Below, in pieces: positions 1 through 9,116 of a stretch of DNA of 64,000 nt (the stretch's first letter is position 1; every line of letters begins with the position of its first letter). The stretch comes from an uncultured Tropicimonas sp. (GTDB lineage: Bacteria; Pseudomonadota; Alphaproteobacteria; Rhodobacterales; Rhodobacteraceae). The notes beneath the pieces were generated by a model. It was not told the DNA's origin. It searched no databases and worked only from the letters and a program-made list of their open reading frames with translations. The DNA lies in NCBI GenBank assembly GCA_947495685.1, contig CANLZY010000003.1, positions 1-64,000 of the forward strand. The letters run 5' to 3'. Both the position numbers and the translations under genes were made by a program.

Positions 1-208
1 GCACACACACCAAAAGTGAGATGCCAACACAATAAACCAAACCAGATCAATCAACGAATCAATCAATACTCAGGTGCATCCGGGTCTGTCGGGGGGCGCC
101 CACGGGACTTGCCTGTCCTTGTCCGCCTGACGCGCTTCGGATACGTGATCGCTACACCTCGCCCAACGTGTTGGCGAGGAATTCAGATCGTTCATGGAGG
201 AAAATCAG
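1..208. other. Non-coding leader before the AGE-family gene
   Basis: No convincing coding sequence is seen here. The first 70 bases are A/C-rich and comparatively poor in G, unlike the rest of the window, and contain short CAATCAA-type repeats. The segment ends in a strong Shine-Dalgarno (GGAGG at 196-200) that belongs to the following gene. It probably contains that gene's promoter, but no clear -35/-10 pair can be named. Confidence 0.4.
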
Positions 209-1429
209 ATGTCAAAGCAGGCAAACCAAGTCGTCGGTGACGGCGCCGCAGACGCTGCCCGTTTCACTGATGTGTTCCTTCCCGCCTGGTTGGACGTCGC
301 CCTGCCGCCGGGAACCGGCCCTGCCCCGGTGGTTGAGGAATTACCGGACAATGGCGGCGCGACGACGACCCTGGCACAAGCACGGACAGCCTTCATGCTG
401 GCGCATCTGGGTCAACTGAGCGGCCAGGAGCGGCTGATTGAGGCCGCGCGACGGATCAACAGTTTTGTCACCCGCTATCTGCGCGATCCGGATGGCGGGT
501 GTGTCTATGCTGTCAATCCCGACGGGTCCCGGATCGACACCGCCGAGGCCAACACGCGTCGGACCTATGATCAGTCTTTCGTGTTGTTGGCGCTCGTGAC
601 TTTGCGCAACGCCGATCCATCGGCCGTGTCGGCCGAGGATGTTGATCGCTGTTGGTCGTTCATCGGCACCGTTTTGAAAGACACCGACAACGAGGCGCTG
701 TGGGAAGACGACCGGATGGCCGCCGGTAACGCCCAGCCCAGCGACTTGCGGGCGCAGAACCCGCACATGCACATGCTGGAGGCGGTGCTTCAATGTCTGG
801 AACTGACAGGCGACGCGGTGTGGGCCGATCGTGCGCGGACATTGGTGCGCGCGGGAACCCGTTTCTTTTTCGACCCGGCAACCGGGGCGGTACGGGAGTT
901 TGTCGGCAACGATCTGATGCCAATCGACACCCCCGAGGGGCGCCGGCGCGAACCGGGCCATCAATATGAATGGGCGTGGCTTCTGATGCGATACGCGACC
1001 CTGACCGGCGATGTTGATGCCGGTAGCTTCGTTGCGCCGATGGCCGATTTCGCCGCCACGTATGGATGGCGCAAGGACGGGCCGATGGCAGGCGCCCTGT
1101 TTGACGCGTTGTCTGCGGAGGGCAAAGTCACCGAGGCCACCCACCTTCTGTGGCCGCTGACCGAAGCCGGCAAGTATTTCGCAGCCCTCGCCCGCGATAC
1201 CGGCGACGTGGAAGCCGCCGACAAGGCCCGAGAGATCGCCGACCTGATCTTTGGTCGGTATTTTTCTCCCGGCAATCAACCGTCATGGGTCAACCAGTTC
1301 GACGGTGATGGCAATGTTACCTGGGACGCCGGCCTTTCCCGCCTGCTCTACCACGTGGCCCTGTTCGTGTCCGAAGGTGCCACCGCCGGACTTTGGCCGC
1401 TGACGTCGAAACGCTCCGCCGTTTCCTGA
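209..1429 (+). CDS. AGE-family (N-acylglucosamine 2-epimerase / mannose isomerase-like) protein
   Basis: A 406-residue protein of the N-acylglucosamine 2-epimerase (AGE) superfamily, an (alpha/alpha)6-barrel family that epimerises or isomerises aldoses and amino sugars. Visible family hallmarks are the histidine motif QNPHMHMLEA near residue 183, the EPGHQYEWAWLL motif near 248 and a C-terminal W-x-N-x-x-x-x-x-G stretch; length matches D-mannose isomerase/YihS-like members. An upstream in-frame ATG at 194 lies inside the ribosome binding site, so the ATG at 209, eight bases after GGAGG, is chosen. No signal peptide, so it is cytoplasmic. It precedes a GntR gene and a ManD-type dehydratase, fitting conversion of a hexose or hexuronate. 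The exact substrate cannot be read from the sequence. Confidence 0.8.
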   Translation: MSKQANQVVGDGAADAARFTDVFLPAWLDVALPPGTGPAPVVEELPDNGGATTTLAQARTAFMLAHLGQLSGQERLIEAARRINSFVTRYLRDPDGGCVYAVNPDGSRIDTAEANTRRTYDQSFVLLALVTLRNADPSAVSAEDVDRCWSFIGTVLKDTDNEALWEDDRMAAGNAQPSDLRAQNPHMHMLEAVLQCLELTGDAVWADRARTLVRAGTRFFFDPATGAVREFVGNDLMPIDTPEGRRREPGHQYEWAWLLMRYATLTGDVDAGSFVAPMADFAATYGWRKDGPMAGALFDALSAEGKVTEATHLLWPLTEAGKYFAALARDTGDVEAADKAREIADLIFGRYFSPGNQPSWVNQFDGDGNVTWDAGLSRLLYHVALFVSEGATAGLWPLTSKRSAVS

Positions 1430-1760
1430 CCGGGGGCTCGCCGAGGCCATCCCTTATCGCGCCCCGATTTTCAGGAGTCGAGCGGGCTTCGGTGCGGGGT
1501 GAGTCGCCATGCAACCGCCGCTCCTCGCCGGCTGTCGGTCGGTCCGTTGCAGCAGGCGAACCGTCTTGCCACCACTCCCACCCAGTCACGGCACCAGCCC
1601 GATCATGTGAACGGTCCCGCTGGAGGAGGCCCTCAACCCAATGAAAAAATGAGATCGGCAATCCGCGCAGAGCGGGAGGCCCGCGGCGATGGACTATGCA
1701 CACGCCGACTCGCGACCTCTGGCGCGGTTGTAATAATTTGTCTTTTCTCTTAGCGTAAAT

Positions 1761-1770
1761 TGATATATCA
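1761..1770. promoter_or_regulatory. Perfect 10-bp palindrome, candidate GntR operator
   Basis: TGATATATCA is a perfect inverted repeat in an AT-rich stretch about 70 bases before the GntR start. FCD-type GntR proteins usually bind short palindromes near their own promoter, so autoregulation is plausible. This is inference from position and symmetry only. The rest of 1430-1840 shows no convincing gene. Confidence 0.35.
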
Positions 1771-1840
1771 CTTTGGCAAAACAGGTATGTCAACTTGGCC
1801 GTCTTTCATCCCAGCCACCGAAGATGCCTGCAGGGAGAAC

Positions 1841-2599
1841 ATGTTGCAGGAGCAATTGGAACAAACCCCAACGATACGGACCATCACCGAGCTTCTTGCG
1901 GAGGTCCGGCTGAATTCCGAAGAAAATATCACGTTTCAGATCTTTGATATCCTCCGAGATCTGATCGTATCAGTGAAGCTGCGCCCCGGTCAGAGGCTCT
2001 CCGAGAAAGAAATCGCCGCTGCGCTTTCCGCCAGCAAGACGCCGGTCCGCGAAGCCCTGATCCGCCTGGATGAGATCAGGCTTGTCAAGATTGTTCCACA
2101 GAGCGGCACCTATGTGACGAAAATCTCGGTCAGCCGGTACCGAACAGCCTGCTTCATCCGCCTCCAGCTGGAGCTTGGTGCAGTTTGGGGGGCCGCATCC
2201 AGCCCCGACCCACTCGTCGGAATCGAAGAGCTTGACGACATCCTGACCCGGCAAGCCGAAGCGCTCGCGAGGAAGGACTACGATTGGTTCTTCACTCTGG
2301 ATGAAGCATTCCACCGCCAACTCTTCGTCATGGCCGGCTTTGGCGACGCCTGGGCGGCAGCGCACCGCACCCAATTCGACGTGAACCGGGCGCGCCACGT
2401 CCGAAGGCTGCACCAGATCCTGCGCGGACCAGCCGTGCTGGAAGAACACAAGTTGATCGTGGAGGCAATCCGCGCTCAGGACCCCAAGCGGGCCCAAGAA
2501 GCGCTGCGCGCCCATATCGGTGATCTGGATCGGCAGATCAGCGTGCTGTTCAGAGACGAGCGAATGCTCGGCTTCATCGAAATGCCGGAGACGAATTGA
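1841..2599 (+). CDS. GntR-family transcriptional regulator, FCD (FadR-like) subfamily
   Basis: A DNA-binding regulator of about 252 residues. The N-terminal winged helix is clear: LRPGQRLSEKEIAAAL, followed by KTPVREALIRLDE and a wing ending in GTYVTKIS. The rest is an all-helical FCD ligand-binding domain with conserved D..FH.. and H..I..A...D motifs (for example EAFHRQLF, and EEHKLIVEAI near the C-terminus). Upstream in-frame starts exist (TTG at 1760, ATG at 1787) but lack good ribosome sites; the ATG at 1841 follows AGGGAG closely. FCD regulators typically sense sugar acids or short organic acids, so it probably controls the flanking AGE, Gfo/Idh/MocA and ManD genes. The start codon is uncertain; the family is not. 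Confidence 0.85.
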   Translation: MLQEQLEQTPTIRTITELLAEVRLNSEENITFQIFDILRDLIVSVKLRPGQRLSEKEIAAALSASKTPVREALIRLDEIRLVKIVPQSGTYVTKISVSRYRTACFIRLQLELGAVWGAASSPDPLVGIEELDDILTRQAEALARKDYDWFFTLDEAFHRQLFVMAGFGDAWAAAHRTQFDVNRARHVRRLHQILRGPAVLEEHKLIVEAIRAQDPKRAQEALRAHIGDLDRQISVLFRDERMLGFIEMPETN

Positions 2600-2682
2600 G
2601 GGCCGCGCTCACACGACCCCATCCTGCCAGGAGGAGTCCAGGAGTGGCGCAAACCATTACAGACAAATCCAGGGAGGGTTTC

Positions 2683-2882
2683 ATGCGATCTACCAAACTC
2701 ACGGCTGTTGCACCGGCAACTTCGGCACCGACCTCGGTTGCGCCCGATTGGGCTTGTGCCAGTCTCAAGACCGTCGACGAGCGCTCGAACTCACGACCCT
2801 CATGCACTGGGATCCCCCGCTCGGCGACGATGAGGCGATTCAGGTCATGAACGTCACCTATAAACGCCTGCACGGCGTTTGA
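2683..2882 (+). pseudogene. Remnant of an ABC solute-binding protein (frameshifted, truncated)
   Basis: A strong ribosome site (GGGAGGG) precedes an ATG that opens a signal-peptide-like N-terminus (MRSTKLTAVAPATSAPTS). After about 25 codons the sense moves to another frame, which reads ALELTTLMHWDPPLGDDEA and ends at a TGA at 2880-2882. This looks like the first 65 residues of an extracellular sugar-binding protein, broken by a frameshift and with the remainder deleted. The location, between a GntR regulator and sugar-acid enzymes, is where a transport operon would begin. The assignment rests on short sequence and is tentative. Confidence 0.35.
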
Positions 2883-2965
2883 TTGATTGACCCGGCGCCC
2901 CACCCTGTCTTTGAGCCGGGGCGTCCATTCCTGTCCGAAACTCCACATATCCAAGGATACCCGCG

Positions 2966-4156
2966 ATGCCCTCTACCGCCATGAAAGATGCCACAACCGC
3001 CATGTCCGGCGAACAAGGGGATCGCAAATTGAGAGTCCTGATTTCCGGGACCGGCTTTGCCGGACAAGGTCACGCCGACGCCTTTCGAGGAGCTGGTGCC
3101 GAGGTCGTCGGCATGGTCGGTCGAACGGCACATGTCGTCCGCGAGGTGGCCGAGCAGATGGGCATCCCCTTTGCGGGAACCGACTGGCAGGAGGCCTTGG
3201 ACACCTGTCGTCCGGATATCGTCTCCATCGCGACGCCGGGCGGCGCGCATTACGAGCCGATCAAGCAGGCCATCCAAGCGGGCTGTCACGTCTTCGTCGA
3301 CAAGCCGATGACCGAAAGCGGCGCAACGGCCGTGGAACTTCACGAGTTGGCGCAGCAAAGGGGCGTCAAGACCGCCTATGCCGCGAGCTTTCGCTATGCG
3401 CCGAGCATTCTGCATGCAAAACACCTGGTCGCCGATGGCGCGATTGGCGAGCCGCTTGAGGTCGAATGCATCTCGCATTTCAATCTGGAGCGCGAGATTC
3501 CCTTCGGTTGGTCCCATCGCAAGGAAGACGGCGGTGGCCGACTGAACAACAACTTCACCCATACGTTGTCGATCGTGACCTCCGTGCTCGGCGACGAGAT
3601 CCTGTCGATCATCGGCGAGGTCCGCGACGACCTTGGACGCGCGCCCATTGTCGAGGGCGTGCACAACTTCATGACCCGTCGGAACTTCATTCCCGAGGAC
3701 CTGAACGACCCGTCGCTTGAATGGGGCGAAAGCAATGTCGAATGGTCCTACACCGTGCTGGCACGGTTGCAGAGCAAACTTGCCGCCAAACCCGTTTCGG
3801 TGCTGTTCAAGCACGGTGGACTGGTGCCCCGGTTCCACGAGGATCACATCGTGTTCTACGGCAGCAAGGGCGCCATCTACATCAAGGGTCACTATGGCAG
3901 TGGCCAGTTGTACCTCTATGGCAAGACCAGGGAGTGGGGCCCCTTGCCTATGCCCCAGGAAATTGCCGCCACGATTCCGAACGTCAAGGGCGAGACGGAG
4001 CAATGCTGGCACTACCTCGCACGGGAGTTCGTCAAGGATATCCGTGGCGAGGTCGTGGAGCCCTACCCGACCTTCAAGGACGGTAGCCAGTACCAGCAGT
4101 TGATCGATCTGATCCGCAAGAACGACAACTGGACGGATGTTGGCCATCTGGATTGA
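2966..4156 (+). CDS. Gfo/Idh/MocA-family NAD(P)-dependent oxidoreductase
   Basis: A 396-residue dehydrogenase of the glucose-fructose oxidoreductase / inositol dehydrogenase family. The N-terminal Rossmann fold shows GTGFAGQGHADAF as the dinucleotide loop at about residues 27-39, and the conserved K-P pair appears as HVFVDKPMTESG near 112. The C-terminal half is the family's alpha/beta substrate domain. Start at 2966 has a modest AGGA upstream; in-frame ATGs at 2981 and 3002 are alternatives that would remove a short disordered N-terminal extension. It lies 69 bases before a ManD-type dehydratase in the same direction, suggesting oxidation of a sugar or sugar acid in the same pathway. Substrate is unknown. 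Confidence 0.85.
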   Translation: MPSTAMKDATTAMSGEQGDRKLRVLISGTGFAGQGHADAFRGAGAEVVGMVGRTAHVVREVAEQMGIPFAGTDWQEALDTCRPDIVSIATPGGAHYEPIKQAIQAGCHVFVDKPMTESGATAVELHELAQQRGVKTAYAASFRYAPSILHAKHLVADGAIGEPLEVECISHFNLEREIPFGWSHRKEDGGGRLNNNFTHTLSIVTSVLGDEILSIIGEVRDDLGRAPIVEGVHNFMTRRNFIPEDLNDPSLEWGESNVEWSYTVLARLQSKLAAKPVSVLFKHGGLVPRFHEDHIVFYGSKGAIYIKGHYGSGQLYLYGKTREWGPLPMPQEIAATIPNVKGETEQCWHYLAREFVKDIRGEVVEPYPTFKDGSQYQQLIDLIRKNDNWTDVGHLD

Positions 4157-4225
4157 ACGGAAATGGGCAGAGTGGCCATCGGCATGGCTCGACCACTCGC
4201 CCCCCCCTAAAAGGAGATCGTCCCC

Positions 4226-5452
4226 ATGAAGATTACCGATGCAAAGGTGTTCGTCGGTGGCCCCGCCAAAAACTACGTCACGTTGAAAATCATGAACGAT
4301 CAGGGCGTCTACGGCCTGGGCGACGCGACCCTTAATGGCCGCGAGACCATGACGGCAACCTATCTGCGGGATTACCTGACCCCGAACCTGATCGGCAAGG
4401 ACCCACGCAACAGCGAAGACATCTGGCAGTTCTTCTATCGCGGTGCCTATTTCCGGGGCGGCCCCATCGCAATGTCTGCCTTCGGGGCCATCGACATGGC
4501 GCTGTGGGACATCAAGGGCAAGCTGGCCGGCATGCCGCTCTACCAGCTGTTTGGCGGCAAGAGCCGCGAGGGCGCGATGGTCTATGCCCACGCAACCGGG
4601 GCCGATCTGGAAGACCTGATGGATTCGATCGCCTGGTATGTGGAGCAAGGGTACAAGGCCGTGCGCGTGCAATGTGGCGTTCCGGGCATGCCGACCGCCA
4701 GCTATGGCGTCTCTGAAGAAAAGGGAGCCAATCGGAATTACATCACCGATTTCAGCGGCATTCAGCCCAAGGTGGAGATCTGGGACACCGACCGGTACAT
4801 GCGCTACATGCCCGGCGCGCTGGCCCGGATTCGCGAGCGTTTCGGCCCCGACCTGCGCATCCTGCACGACGTGCATCACCGGTTGCTGCCACGCGAGGCG
4901 GCCGAGTTTGCCAAGGAAGTTGAACCGGTACGCCTGTACTGGCTGGAAGACCCGACACCGGCCGAGGACCAGGACGCGCTGAAGCTGCTGCGCCAACACT
5001 CCACCGTGCCTATTGCAATCGGCGAAGTCTTCAACTCGATATGGGACTGCAACAAGCTGATCGAGAACGAGTTGATCGATTTTATCCGCGTTGCCGTCAC
5101 CCATGTCGGCGGCATCACGCCGGCAAAGCGTATCGTCGACCTTGCCGGGCTGCACCACGTGCGAACCGGCTTTCACGGTGCGCCGAGCCACTCGCCCCTG
5201 TCCATGGCGGCCCAGGCGCATCTGAACGCATGGGCGCCCAACTTCGGCATTCAGGAATACCTGGTGCTGGGCACGCCCGAATGCGATGCGCTGTTCCCCT
5301 CGGCCCACCGGCTGGAGAACGGGATGTTCCATGTCAGCGATGCCCCCGGTCTGGGCGTCGATTTCGACGAAAAGGAGGTCGCGCGCTACAGCTACAAACC
5401 CGGCAGCCTCCCCGTTGTCCGATTGGAAGATGGGACGCTCTGGAACTATTGA
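4226..5452 (+). CDS. manD: D-mannonate dehydratase-type enolase superfamily enzyme (ManD/RspA family)
   Basis: A 408-residue enolase-superfamily protein of the ManD subgroup, which dehydrates D-mannonate (or D-gluconate in weaker members) to 2-keto-3-deoxygluconate. The sequence shows the diagnostic long loop after GVPGMPTASYGV, the acid/base segment ILHDVHHRLLPREA, metal-ligand acids in WLEDPTPAEDQ and AIGEVFN, the histidine motif RTGFHGAPSHSPLS, and the typical C-terminus RLEDGTLWNY. Length equals that of characterised ManD proteins. A ribosome site AAAAGGAGA lies before the ATG at 4226. With the AGE-type isomerase and Gfo/Idh/MocA dehydrogenase upstream this suggests hexuronate/aldonate breakdown. 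Many ManD homologues have low or no mannonate activity, so the substrate is not certain. Confidence 0.85.
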   Translation: MKITDAKVFVGGPAKNYVTLKIMNDQGVYGLGDATLNGRETMTATYLRDYLTPNLIGKDPRNSEDIWQFFYRGAYFRGGPIAMSAFGAIDMALWDIKGKLAGMPLYQLFGGKSREGAMVYAHATGADLEDLMDSIAWYVEQGYKAVRVQCGVPGMPTASYGVSEEKGANRNYITDFSGIQPKVEIWDTDRYMRYMPGALARIRERFGPDLRILHDVHHRLLPREAAEFAKEVEPVRLYWLEDPTPAEDQDALKLLRQHSTVPIAIGEVFNSIWDCNKLIENELIDFIRVAVTHVGGITPAKRIVDLAGLHHVRTGFHGAPSHSPLSMAAQAHLNAWAPNFGIQEYLVLGTPECDALFPSAHRLENGMFHVSDAPGLGVDFDEKEVARYSYKPGSLPVVRLEDGTLWNY

Positions 5453-5851
5453 AGGACAAGCCAGGTTTCGGGACTTGAACGCAGCGTGCCCTCAAACCCG
5501 ATCCCCGGCAAGATCGGAGCCTTGAGAGGGAAGTACCAGTCACAACCCGGATTTCGAACGTTGTCACCAACGTTGAATACCAAGGCCCACTGTGGGACCG
5601 GGTGTGAAGGATATTCAACCCTGCCACCATCACCCGCGTCGCGCCCGGTGGCGTGGAGTTGCTGAACCGAGAGATGGCTCGCGCGGAAGTCGCGATCCTG
5701 TCCGGTGAAGAGCCGACGAACGAACTGACGCGCTCGAACCTCTACACGCCTGGGGGACGTCGGCTGTTGCGGCTGCCGTCATCGCCCAACCGGAAATGCC
5801 GCGCGCCACGACCGAAATCGGGGCGCGCGACATCGTCTTGTGTTGTTCGAC
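5453..5851. other. Gene-free interval, possible decayed coding DNA
   Basis: About 400 bases between convergent genes. No intact gene is present. On the + strand around 5630-5750 one frame reads ELLNREMARAEVAIL then SGEEPTNELTRSNL, which recalls the extreme C-terminus of D-2-hydroxyacid dehydrogenases, but it is too short and degraded for a firm call. No clear terminator is seen. Confidence 0.25.
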
Positions 5852-6733
5852 TTACTTCTGGAGCTTGAGGAAGTAGTCGAAGATTTCCGGAACGTTGCCG
5901 TTGCCCATGCCGGCTTCGACTGCGGCTTCGAGGTTGTGCGACGTGCCCTCGGCAATCTCGGCGCGCGTACCCAGATCCTTGACCATCTCGAGGAAGTAGC
6001 CAAGGTCCTTGTTGGCATTGGCGATCGAGAAGCCCAGGTCGCTCACGCCGTCCACGGCGTAGTTCTTGCAGAACCCCATGAAGGGCGAGTTGGACGGGCC
6101 GGTCGACATGATGTCGTACAGCTGCTGACGGTCGACGCCCGCACGGTCGGCCACGGCAAAGGCCTGGCTCATGGCGCAGACGGTGGTCATGCCCATGAAG
6201 TTGTTGACCAGCTTGGTCGTGTGGCCGGCACCGAGCGCACCCAGGTAGAAGACGTTTTCGCCTTGTTCGTCGAGGATCGGCTTCACCTTGTCGAAGGTTT
6301 CCTTGTCGCCCGCAGCCATGATGTTGAGCAGGCCGTCCTTGGCGTGCGCCGGGGTACGGCCGAGCGGGGCGTCGATCATGCCTGCGCCCTTCGCGGCCAG
6401 GTCCGCGCCGATCTTGCGGGTGGAGGCCGGGATCGAGGTGCCGAAGTCGATCAGCACAGAGCCTTCCTTGATACCGGCCAGAATGCCGTCGTCGCCATAG
6501 ACGATCTTTTCGACCACGGCAGAGGTGGTGAGGCAGAGCATCACGATGTCGCTGGCCGCGGCCAGTTCCTTGGGAGAGGAGGCTTCCGTGGCGCCACCAC
6601 GGGCGACAACGGTCGCCACGGCGTCCTTGTTCAGGTCCATGATGACCAGCTCGAAGCCCCTCTTTTGAAGGTTCTCGACCATGTTGCCGCCCATTAGACC
6701 GAGACCGATGAAACCGATGACGGGTTTTGTCAT
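5852..6733 (-). CDS. 3-hydroxyisobutyrate dehydrogenase-family NAD(P)-dependent beta-hydroxyacid dehydrogenase
   Basis: A 293-residue member of the beta-hydroxyacid dehydrogenase family (HIBADH, tartronate semialdehyde reductase, related enzymes). The N-terminus carries the NAD(P) loop GFIGLGLMGGNMVENL; the substrate loop is seen around DAPLGRTPAHAKDG; the catalytic lysine lies in GHTTKLVNNFMG. The ATG at 6733 is preceded by CAGGAGTAAGAA, a good ribosome site. It is transcribed towards manD, so not in the same operon. Family members reduce or oxidise 3-hydroxyacids such as tartronate semialdehyde, consistent with sugar-acid metabolism. Which hydroxyacid is used cannot be decided. Confidence 0.85.
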   Translation of the reverse strand: MTKPVIGFIGLGLMGGNMVENLQKRGFELVIMDLNKDAVATVVARGGATEASSPKELAAASDIVMLCLTTSAVVEKIVYGDDGILAGIKEGSVLIDFGTSIPASTRKIGADLAAKGAGMIDAPLGRTPAHAKDGLLNIMAAGDKETFDKVKPILDEQGENVFYLGALGAGHTTKLVNNFMGMTTVCAMSQAFAVADRAGVDRQQLYDIMSTGPSNSPFMGFCKNYAVDGVSDLGFSIANANKDLGYFLEMVKDLGTRAEIAEGTSHNLEAAVEAGMGNGNVPEIFDYFLKLQK

Positions 6734-7012
6734 TTCTTACTCCTGGAGAGATTGGTGTCCGTTTGCGAGCGACCTCTATACCAATTTTTACAAATTCTCC
6801 AGAGCCAGATTTGCATCCGGCAAGCGTTGTCCGGTATTTCGGCCAAAGTGCGCTCCGAGCGACTCTGCCTGACGATCAGTCACAGATGGTTTCGGACGCC
6901 CGGGGGGCCGGGAAGCGGATCATTCCGGGCGGCACATGCTTGCATGTCTGAGAGCGTGGGCTAACTCCAGAGTGCAATTCGACGAGTGAGACCGGTGGAG
7001 GGTCGAGGCGAA

Positions 7013-8625
7013 ATGAACAGGAACACCTTGTCCGTGGTGAGCGTTCTCGCCCTTTCTGGCCTTCTGGGCGGCGCGTTGAGCGCGGCCGCAGACAGGAGCA
7101 ATATTCTGGTCATCATGGCAGATGACGTCGGGTGAGCGAGCCTTGGCAGCTGCCAAGGTGGCATTAAGAGCATCCAGATGCCGAACGTCGACCAGCTGGC
7201 CGAGGGCGCGCGCTCGACGGACCGCTATGCCGAGCCGAGCTGCAAGGCGAGCCGTCCCGCATTCCTGACGGGCCAGCTTCCGGTACGCACCGGCATGCCC
7301 ACCGTCGGTCTTCCCGGTGGGCCCAAGGGATTGAACCCGGAGGACCCGATACCTGCCAAGATGCTCAAATCGTTGGGGCACACGACGGGCCAATTCGGAG
7401 AGAACCACCTTGGCGACCTGAACGGGTTCCTGCCGACAGTGAAAGGTTTAGAGGAGTATTGGAGTTGGCTGTCTCACCTGAACACGATGGAACACGTGAG
7501 CGACCCCGAATGGCCGAAGGACCCGGAGGTTGCCAACCAGTCCGGATCTCACAATGTCCTTCACGCCCATGCGACCGAAGACGAGGAAACCATCGAAGAC
7601 CCACGCTGGGGTATCGTCCGAAAACAACCATTGTTGATAGCGGCCCGGTCCCTCCCCAACGAAAGCAGACTCTGGACAACGAAGTCACGTCACACACGCT
7701 TTTCTTTGATCGCGTTTTCGAAGCCGAAACGCCGTTCCTTGTCTGGATGACACCCGCAGGGGCGCATGTCTGTAATCACCTTGGCCCTAAATACGAGGCC
7801 ATGCCTGGCGACGAAAATGGCCTCCGGGACGTTGTGATGCGAGAGCTTGACGACACCGTCGGAAAGGTCCTGGGCCACTTGGAGACACTGGGCGTTGGGG
7901 ATGAAACCATTGTTGTTTTCACATCGGACAGCGGGCCGGAAACGAAGACGTGGCCGGACGGCGGCACGACACCGTTTCCCGGCGAGAAGGGTACCATCTG
8001 GGAGGTTGGCTCCCGGGTTCCGGCGATCGTCCGGTGGCCCGGCAAGATCGCGCAGGGACAAGTGTCGAGTGGCATCTTCAGCGTCAAGGACTGGATGCTT
8101 AAGGTGGTCGCTGCTGCGGGTGGGCCGGACGACCCACTGGAAGGCTACGACGGCTACCGGGTTCACCTCGATGGATTCAACCAGCTCTCCTGTCTGACCG
8201 GTACGTCGGAGAGCCCCCGCGAGGAGTTGATCTTTTTCGAAGGTGCCGACCTTCTGGCTGTCTGCTGCGGCAATTGGACGGCGCATTTCGCCATAGAGAG
8301 TCAGGGCTGGGCCGGAGCCAAGGAAGAATTGAATGCTCCACTCGTCTTCAACCTTCGACGCGTCCCCTATGAGACGGCAACCGAGGAAACGGGCATGTAC
8401 ACCCGTTGGATGGGCAACAAGATGTGGGCGTTCGGCCCTGCTGCCCGACTGGGTCAGCAGCACCTTTCGACCTTCGCCGACATCCCGCCACGCCGTGTGG
8501 CCGTCACCAATCAGGCCAACGTGGAGTCGCAGATATCGACGGAAGGTGGCATGTCGCAATCGACGGCTCAACACAGGAGACAGCCAGCGGTTGCCTCCGG
8601 TCCGCGCCACGCGCAAGAGCGCTGA
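7013..8625 (+). pseudogene. Arylsulfatase pseudogene (in-frame TGA and -1 frameshift)
   Basis: Secreted type I sulfatase, now broken. The reading starts with a signal peptide (MNRNTLSVVSVLALSG...) and the conserved NILVIMADDVG, then meets TGA at 7133-7135 exactly where family members carry the Trp of ADDVGW. Sense continues in frame through PSCKASRPAFLTGQ (the formylglycine site region) to about 7625, where a one-base loss moves the sense to the next frame. From there it is continuous through IVVFTSDSGPETKTWPDGG and EVGSRVPAIVRWPGK to 8625. Two independent lesions make a pseudogene far more likely than read-through. The remaining sequence is well conserved, so inactivation appears recent. The genome may once have used sulfated substrates via this enzyme. 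Confidence 0.8.
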
Positions 8626-8714
8626 GCGTCCAGCTGTCATCGACCAAGCCTTCCACCGGGCACAAGTTGGTGTTGCCCCGTCGATCGTCACCCAATCATT
8701 GATCGGAGTTAGAA

Positions 8715-9089
8715 ATGTCTGACCGCCTTGTTCTTCTGCTTGCCGCTCTTGGGCTTGTGCCAATCGCCATGTCCTACGGGCTGATGCCGGCACAATCCCT
8801 TTCCTACCTGCTCGGCATCCCGGTCGAGAGCGTGAACCACACCCATGTCTTCCGGGCAGTCATGGGCCTGTACCTGGCCAATGCCGCGTTATGGTTTGCC
8901 GGGTACTTCAATCCATCTTTGCGGGTCGCAGCCCTCTGGAGCCTGCTGATCTTCATGGGGGGGCTGGCTGCAGGTCGGGTTCTGAGTGTGATCGTCGATG
9001 GCGTCCCGGGGCCATTGCTTGTCTTCTATCTGGTTGCGGAACTGACCCTTGCAGCCCTTGCACTGCGATGCCTGCGTCGCCCCGGTTGA
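8715..9089 (+). CDS. DUF4345-family small membrane protein
   Basis: A 124-residue integral membrane protein with four predicted transmembrane segments (about residues 4-22, 44-64, 70-90 and 98-118). The pattern, with a central HVFRAVMGLYLANAALW motif, matches the DUF4345 family. Function of this family is unknown. It ends 27 bases before a DUF302 protein in the same direction, so the two are probably co-transcribed. The ATG at 8715 has only a weak ribosome site (GGAGTTAGAA). Confidence 0.7.
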   Translation: MSDRLVLLLAALGLVPIAMSYGLMPAQSLSYLLGIPVESVNHTHVFRAVMGLYLANAALWFAGYFNPSLRVAALWSLLIFMGGLAAGRVLSVIVDGVPGPLLVFYLVAELTLAALALRCLRRPG

Positions 9090-9116
9090 ATGCCATATTC
9101 GAGAAGGACCCTATCC

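Noticed and set aside
341-1279. Long minus-strand open frame opposite the AGE gene
   Set aside because: It is a high-GC antisense shadow with no family signature and no ribosome site.
2858-5332. 824-codon minus-strand open frame spanning the Gfo/Idh/MocA and ManD genes
   Set aside because: Composition follows the antisense of two well-conserved genes; the translated sequence is His/Val/Gly-rich noise without motifs.
5630-5760. Possible C-terminal remnant of a D-2-hydroxyacid dehydrogenase
   Set aside because: Only about 30 residues look family-like and no Rossmann motif is nearby, so it is not listed as a pseudogene.
7133-7135. In-frame TGA in the sulfatase as a selenocysteine or read-through codon
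   Set aside because: The position corresponds to a conserved Trp, no SECIS-like hairpin is apparent downstream, and a separate frameshift disables the gene anyway.
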